From: Lojkania enalia
Taxonomy: Eukaryota; Ascomycota; Dothideomycetes; Pleosporales
Assembly (NCBI GenBank): GCA_010094045.1
Contig: ML986992.1
Location: 1 to 13,070, forward strand
Length of the DNA stretch: 13,070 nt
Reading direction: 5' to 3'
Under the pieces are notes generated by a model. The model was not told the DNA's origin. It did no database searches and worked only from the letters and a program-made list of their open reading frames with translations. Positions 8,001 to 13,070 of the stretch are shown one piece after another. Each line of letters begins with the position of its first letter. Position 1 is the first letter of the stretch. The translations under genes and the position numbers were made by a program.

Positions 8001-8381
8001 TGTTAATAGAATTTCTAGGTCCCTAAACCCCTACGTACTTCTATATACCTCTAAGTAGATTTGTACCATATTTAGACCTATTATCTTACCTACGCTATTA
8101 TATTATATAGAAGAATTTAATACTACTAGTAATAGCCTCTTTAATAATATCGCATCGATTATTTATTTAACTATATTTAAGTTTAAGATATATCCGATTT
8201 AGTTTAGATTATAATACTTATATACTATTATATTAAATTATTTAGTTACCTAAATAGGATCTTAAAAACCTTCTATTAATTAAAGCTTTTAGGTTTAGAA
8301 CTTCCTATCCTCTATAATTAGGATTGCCTTTAGAAAAGCCGCGTAGAGTATACCTAGGTAGAAACTTAGAGACTACTAATA
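8001..8381 (+). repeat. Candidate 5' LTR of gypsy-D
   Basis: The stretch begins TGTTAATAG at 8001 and ends CTACTAATA at 8373-8381, which is close to the inverted complement of the start if the final CA became TA by RIP. It lies directly upstream of the gag frame of gypsy-D and downstream of the point where the pogo-A' sequence ends, with no persuasive protein in any frame. The 3' LTR is outside the window, so the assignment rests on position and weak terminal symmetry only. I could not identify a primer-binding site with confidence. Confidence 0.35.
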
Positions 8382-8399
8382 ACCTATTAGAATTAGAGG

Positions 8400-9677
8400 C
8401 AACCGCTAATATCTAACTATAATTCACCTTCTAATTCCTATACTAGAACTAATATATATATAAGTTATAGTAAGAGTAAGCTTCTATCTATATATATAGA
8501 ACAACCGTTACCTCCTATAAGGGGCCCTATAATAGGTAGACCCTTCTCTATAGGGCTTATAATAAAGAACCTATCTAATTTAGAGGGAAATTAGAATAAA
8601 CTAACTTTTAAGGAATAAATTATAATTTTATAAGAGAAGATCGTATACTTAATATAATAGAGAATTATTAGTCCCGATTAACCTCTATAAACTACTAAAT
8701 TAGAACTAATAATATACTAAGAAACTTTTACAACTCCTCTAGTAAGAAACTTTTTAGCTACTCTTAAGCCCCTTTAAATCTACTTTACTAAACGTACGCC
8801 TAAGATTAAAAGCTTTATAGATAGTAGTAAACTTATATTTAAATAATAGTAAGCCTTAATTCTAGACTAACTTAAGATTAATATAGATTATTATCTAATA
8901 GAACGTATATATATAGTATTGGTATAAGAATATACCTCTAGTACTACGAAAGAGTATCTAGAGCTAAAATACCTAGCTAAATCGGACTAGTATTAGTTTA
9001 AGAATACTAAAGAAATAATTTTACTTCTATAATTATATTTTATTATAGGTAATAAAGAGATAGAGGCGCGATAGACATTTTAGATCCTAAGGATAAATAA
9101 GAGAGAAGTATTCCTAACTTTTAAAGCTCGCTTTATTAGTATAGTTATTAGAGGATCCGTATCCTAATCTAAGTAGTTCTTCTATCTATAGAATAAGATC
9201 CTCCCTAGCCTAAAGATACTAAACTTTAGCTTTAAGCTTATATAGAAAGGCTTCTTTAATACTATAGTTACCTACTTAACAGCCTATAATATAGAAAGGA
9301 GAAGTATTTCTAACCTTCTAGAATAAACTATTAGCTTATAGGTTGTAGCTAAAATAAATTCGGATTAGTACTAGAAGGTTTCTAAGAGTTTATTTAAGGT
9401 AACCTACAATCTAATACTACCCTAATCTACTCTAGTATTAATACTTTATTCTACTACAATTACTTTCTAATAACCTAGTAAGACTTCTATATCTAAAAGG
9501 TATACAACTCTAGATAATTACTATAACTATAGTAAACTAAAATACTTTGTAAATAAATATATAGTCCTTAAAATATAAGAGATAGAGGTTAAATAAGAGA
9601 AGATTAAGGAAGAAGAATTTTTAGATGCAAATAAGTACCATTTAGATAGTTCTTAGGTGGGAAATAGAGACGCCTAA
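8400..9677 (+). pseudogene. gag: Gag with CCHC knuckle of gypsy-D, degraded
   Basis: Frame +3 is interrupted only by TAA/TAG from about 8400 to TAA 9675-9677. The N-terminal part (8400-8780) is Ser/Pro-rich followed by a short helical segment. The capsid-like core begins near 8799 (PKIKSFIDSSK) and includes the segment YLELKYLAKSD near 8950, FLTFKARFISIVIRGSVS near 9110-9165 and a NLLE region near 9310, a pattern I recognise from ascomycete Ty3 gag proteins. The CCHC knuckle is at 9519-9560; all three Cys and the His are Tyr and the first Gly is Ser. An acidic tail follows. The start codon is not identifiable, since ATG would now mostly be ATA. The final TAA could be natural or a mutated Gln/Arg codon. 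Confidence 0.82.
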
Positions 9678-9739
9678 AAAAACTCTCTATTCTAGATTTA
9701 AGTAAGTATAATTTATTAAATATTAATTTATCGTATTTA

Positions 9740-12700
9740 TTTAGAGAAAAGTACTTTTAAATCCCTACTATTCTATATTTAAAAGGTATTAGTATACAAC
9801 TAAACGCCCTTATTAATACAAGTACCTAAAACTTCCTATTCCTTAATTCTATAGTAGCTAGATTACTCTCCTAAGCTCTATATATATTAATATAGTACTT
9901 ACCCTTTAAAATTACTATTAAAAGTTTTTAGAACTAAATCTAAACCTTAATTAATTAATATATCTACTTATACCTGCGAATTAATAAAAGAACTATCTAA
10001 AACTATCTATTTATTATTATAGATCTAAATATTTAGGATTATATTATTAGTATTAAATAGTTATATTATTTTTAACTCTAGCTAGATACGGATAAGAATT
10101 GGATTATATAACCCTTTAAATATCCTACTACTTATAATTCTTTACCTCCTCTTCTTATATAATTAACTTAGCTAGTATATAATAAAGAGGTAGAGTTAAA
10201 TATCTAGCAACGCGACGCTCTATAGAAAAAGGACTAGTATTAATAGTCCTATAGTCCGACTATCTATTATATTAAAGGTCTACTAAAACTACTAAAACTA
10301 TATTAGTCTTCTATAACTTATAGTCTAAATAAGTTTAAAGCTCCTATACGCCTATATATAATAAAGTCTAAACCTAATCTAAAGAAAGTCTATTCTTCTA
10401 TTATCGCTCTTATTTTAGCTAATACTTTCTACTTTAATATAAAGAGAAAAGAGAACGAGTTTTTTTCTATATCTCTATATAAAATTAAACGGCTGATTAA
10501 AGATAAATAAGCCCTAAAGTTAGAAGATAAGGCTGAAAACGAAGTACTAGTAAATCTTAGATTATTATCTAAATACTATAAATATTAGAATATATTTAGT
10601 AAAACTACAGCTTATTAATTATTAGAATACTACTCTTATAATTATAAAATTATCCTTATAGAACCTCTCCCTAATAGTTACAGCCCGTTATATAAGTAGA
10701 ATATTAAGAAGCTAGAAGCAACTAAAAAGTATATTATAGATAATCTACGGTATAAGTATATTAAGTAGAGTTAGAGCTCTTTTATATCTCTAATCCTTTA
10801 CGTTTATAAATCTAATAGTAATCTATATATCTATATAGATTATTATAAACTTAATACTCTTATCTATAAAAATATATATCTAATATTATATATAGATAAA
10901 CTTCTATCTAGACCTACTAAAGTAGTAATTTTTACTAAGTTTAATATTTATATAGCTTTTAATAAGATTAGAATAAACCCTAGTTCTAAAGAATATACTA
11001 CCTTTTAAACTCGATACAGAACCTATAAGTATAAAGTTCTACCTTTTAGATTATATAACAGCCTAGCAACTTACTAGCACTATATAAATAACATACTAAT
11101 CAACTACCTAGATAACTTCTATATCACTTACCTAGATAACATCCTTATCTACTTAGAAGACGAGGTAATATATACTATCTACGTTAAGAAAGTTCTTAAG
11201 AGATTATATTAAGTAGAGTTATAAGTTAATATTAAGAAGAGCGAATTCTATATTACCTAAACTAAATACTTTAACTATATCCTCTTAAATAAAAGCTTTA
11301 AGGTTAATCTAGAGAAGGTAGAAGTACTATATAACTAGTAGCTATCTACTACTATAATAGGTGTAAAATCCTTTTTAGGTTTTACTAGATTCTATTAATA
11401 GTTTATACCGGAATTCTCGCGTATTATAAAGCTAATTATTATACTATAGAACTCTATAACCCTTTTTATATAGATTTTAGAATATAATATTACTTTTAAG
11501 AAATTAAAGTTAGCCCTATTAAGTATACCTATACTCTACTACTTTAACCCTATATTAGAAATAAAAATGGAAACTAACACTTCTAATAGAGTAGTTATAG
11601 GAGTACTATTATAGAAATATTCTAACGGAAAATAGTACTCTATAATATTCTATAATAAAGTTCTCTCTAGTTTAGAACTAAACTAGAAGATCTATAATAA
11701 GGAACTGTTCGCAATTATTACTATATTTAAGTAATAGAGGGTAGAACTTACTTTAGTAGCTACTAGAACTCTAGTATATACCGATTATTATTTACTTAAA
11801 TATTTTATAACTATAAAGGTACTTAATACTTATTAAGTTTATTAGACCGAGGAATTAGTTTAATATTAGTTCCGAATCGAGTATACTTTAAGTAAGAATA
11901 ATACTAGAGTAGATATCTTTAGTTATTATAAATAAGATATAGAAAACTTAAAAGTAGTTTAAACTAATAACTAGTTAAGAGTCCTATTTAGACTGTATTA
12001 ACTTCACCCCTAAATTAATACCGAATTAGTCTAGTTTTATATTACTTAAATAACAACTTAAGCAGCTATATTAAACGTTATTAAAGGCTAGGAGTAGATT
12101 ATATTATTAGACTCTTTAGAGTTAATTAATATATTACTATAAAAAAACTAAGCCTCCTTTATATAGGAACGTACTCTTTTATTCTATAAGTATTAGATAG
12201 AGAATAGACTACTTCTTTACAATAATTATTTATATATTCTATTAGATTTAGGCCTTTATATATAACTTATATAAGAGGCTTATAATTAAGTATCCTCTAC
12301 ATATCTAAACGCTACTAAAACCTATTAGTTACTATCCTAGAAGTACTATTAGAAGGGTATAGAGGCTACTTACAAACGATATATATAGAATTATATCTTA
12401 TACTATAAAGCTTATCTAATATAAACCTAAACTCTAGGTTTTATCTACCTACTTTCTATATTAAATTAAGTAATATAGTACCTATATATTAACTTTAAGA
12501 ATTTCCCTATAGATAAATCTAGATATAATTAGATTATAGTAGTAATCGATTACCTATTTAAATAAGTAGTATCTATTCTCTACTATTATATAATTAACGT
12601 ATAGGGAATAGCCGAATTATTTATTTAATAGATATACCGCTTTAGCTATATATCTAAAACTATTATTTTAGACTAAAGACCTTAGTTTATATCTAGTTTC

Positions 12701-13070
12701 TAGTTTAAATTCTACTATATCTTAGATATAAAGATTAAACTATCTACTACTTATTATAAAAAGACTAATAGATAGATAGAAATTATAAATAAATATATTA
12801 ATTAGAGACTACGCTCTTTCATATCCTTCTATTAAGATAACTAGAGTTCTCTATTACTTATAATCGACCGAGTATAAGCAACTCTACTTTATATAACTAT
12901 TAGAATATTCCTATATTAGATCCTATATAGATTTAAACTCTATTAGAGTTAGGATTAAAAATATTCTGTTAATCCTATTACTATAATAGATAAATTAAAT
13001 TATAAGGACACTTTAGCTCTAGTAACTTATATATATATAGCTTAGAAAACTATAAAGGCTAATATTAAAA
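9740..13070 (+). pseudogene. pol: Pol of gypsy-D: protease, RT, RNase H, integrase; degraded, 3' end missing
   Basis: Frame +2 runs without frameshift to the window end, -1 relative to gag. Protease: motif at 9815-9823 reads NTS where DTG is expected. RT (about 10750-11400): first catalytic Asp is Asn (10943-10945); the YLDD box at 11129-11140 reads YLDN; KVLPF precedes it near 11030 and KSFLGF follows near 11360. RNase H (about 11560-11950): first Asp is Asn (11576-11578), while the later YTD Asp (11783-11785) remains. Integrase: the HHCC module near 12250-12420 has lost His and Cys to Tyr, but the D,D-35-E triad survives as GAT 12548-12550, GAC 12671-12673 and GAA 12779-12781. The frame continues into the post-core segment (SVNPIT near 12965) and is cut by the window. 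Nonsense codons are TAA/TAG. Confidence 0.92.

Larger units (their letters stand above)
8001..13070 (+). mobile_element. Ty3/gypsy LTR retrotransposon, gypsy-D (truncated by window end)
   Basis: Domain order is gag, CCHC knuckle, protease, reverse transcriptase, RNase H, integrase on one strand; RT before integrase defines Ty3/gypsy. It is a different family from gypsy-B: gag sequence, knuckle spacing context and gag/pol arrangement all differ. It is cut by the right edge just after the integrase catalytic core, in the conserved segment that follows it. All domains are RIP-mutated, but pol shows no frameshift over about 3.3 kb. Confidence 0.88.

Noticed and set aside
8380..8402. Primer-binding site of gypsy-D
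   Set aside because: The stretch just after the candidate LTR does not clearly match the 3' end of any tRNA, and RIP may have altered it, so I could not support a call.
1..13070. Short open reading frames on both strands
   Set aside because: Because RIP removes TG, ATG and TGA are rare, so open stretches and their starts are chance products. None matched a recognisable protein outside the transposon frames described.
1..13070. Centromere-like or subtelomeric location
   Set aside because: AT-rich RIP-degraded transposon blocks are common at such sites, but there is no telomere repeat or satellite array here and base composition alone does not locate the block.

Overview
This window looks like AT-rich, transposon-derived DNA from a filamentous ascomycete (Pezizomycotina). 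I see no intact host gene, tRNA, rRNA or CRISPR array. The dinucleotides CA and TG are almost absent and TA is very abundant, while CG is largely spared. Every recognisable protein reads with in-frame TAA/TAG where Gln or Trp codons would be, plus Asp>Asn, Glu>Lys, Gly>Ser/Arg, Cys>Tyr and His>Tyr changes. That is the footprint of repeat-induced point mutation (RIP, mainly CpA>TpA), which places the sequence in RIP-competent fungi. The genus cannot be resolved by eye.

Layout, left to right. (1) 1-547: 3' end of a Fot1/pogo-type DNA transposon on the + strand (copy A), ending in its terminal inverted repeat and a TA target site. (2) 550-3220, minus strand: a Ty3/gypsy element (gypsy-B) with gag, CCHC knuckle, protease and the start of reverse transcriptase. 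It is cut in RT by pogo-A and near the gag start by a second pogo. (3) 3223-5056: a complete pogo element (pogo-C, 1,834 bp) with TIRs, TA duplications and a 549-codon transposase frame on the minus strand. (4) 5059 to about 5600: probably the 5' leader/LTR side of gypsy-B. (5) 5602-6323, plus strand: a fragment of a second copy of the gypsy-B family, inverted relative to gypsy-B. (6) 6324-7334: unassigned DNA ending in a coiled-coil reading frame that is interrupted by the next insertion. (7) 7335 to about 8000, minus strand: 3' part of another copy of the pogo-A family (A'). (8) About 8001-13070, plus strand: a second, different Ty3/gypsy element (gypsy-D) with a candidate 5' LTR, gag, and a pol frame covering protease, RT, RNase H and integrase that runs off the right edge.

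The insertions are nested. Gypsy-B was hit by pogo-A and pogo-C at TA dinucleotides, a coiled-coil gene was hit by pogo-A', and gypsy-D appears to have landed in pogo-A'. Pogo-C is the least AT-shifted part and is probably a late arrival. No gene here looks functional. The interest lies in mutation patterns (strand-asymmetric RIP, catalytic Asp>Asn), TIR architecture, the arrangement of inverted copies, and an orphan coiled-coil gene remnant. I found no convincing undescribed functional system.
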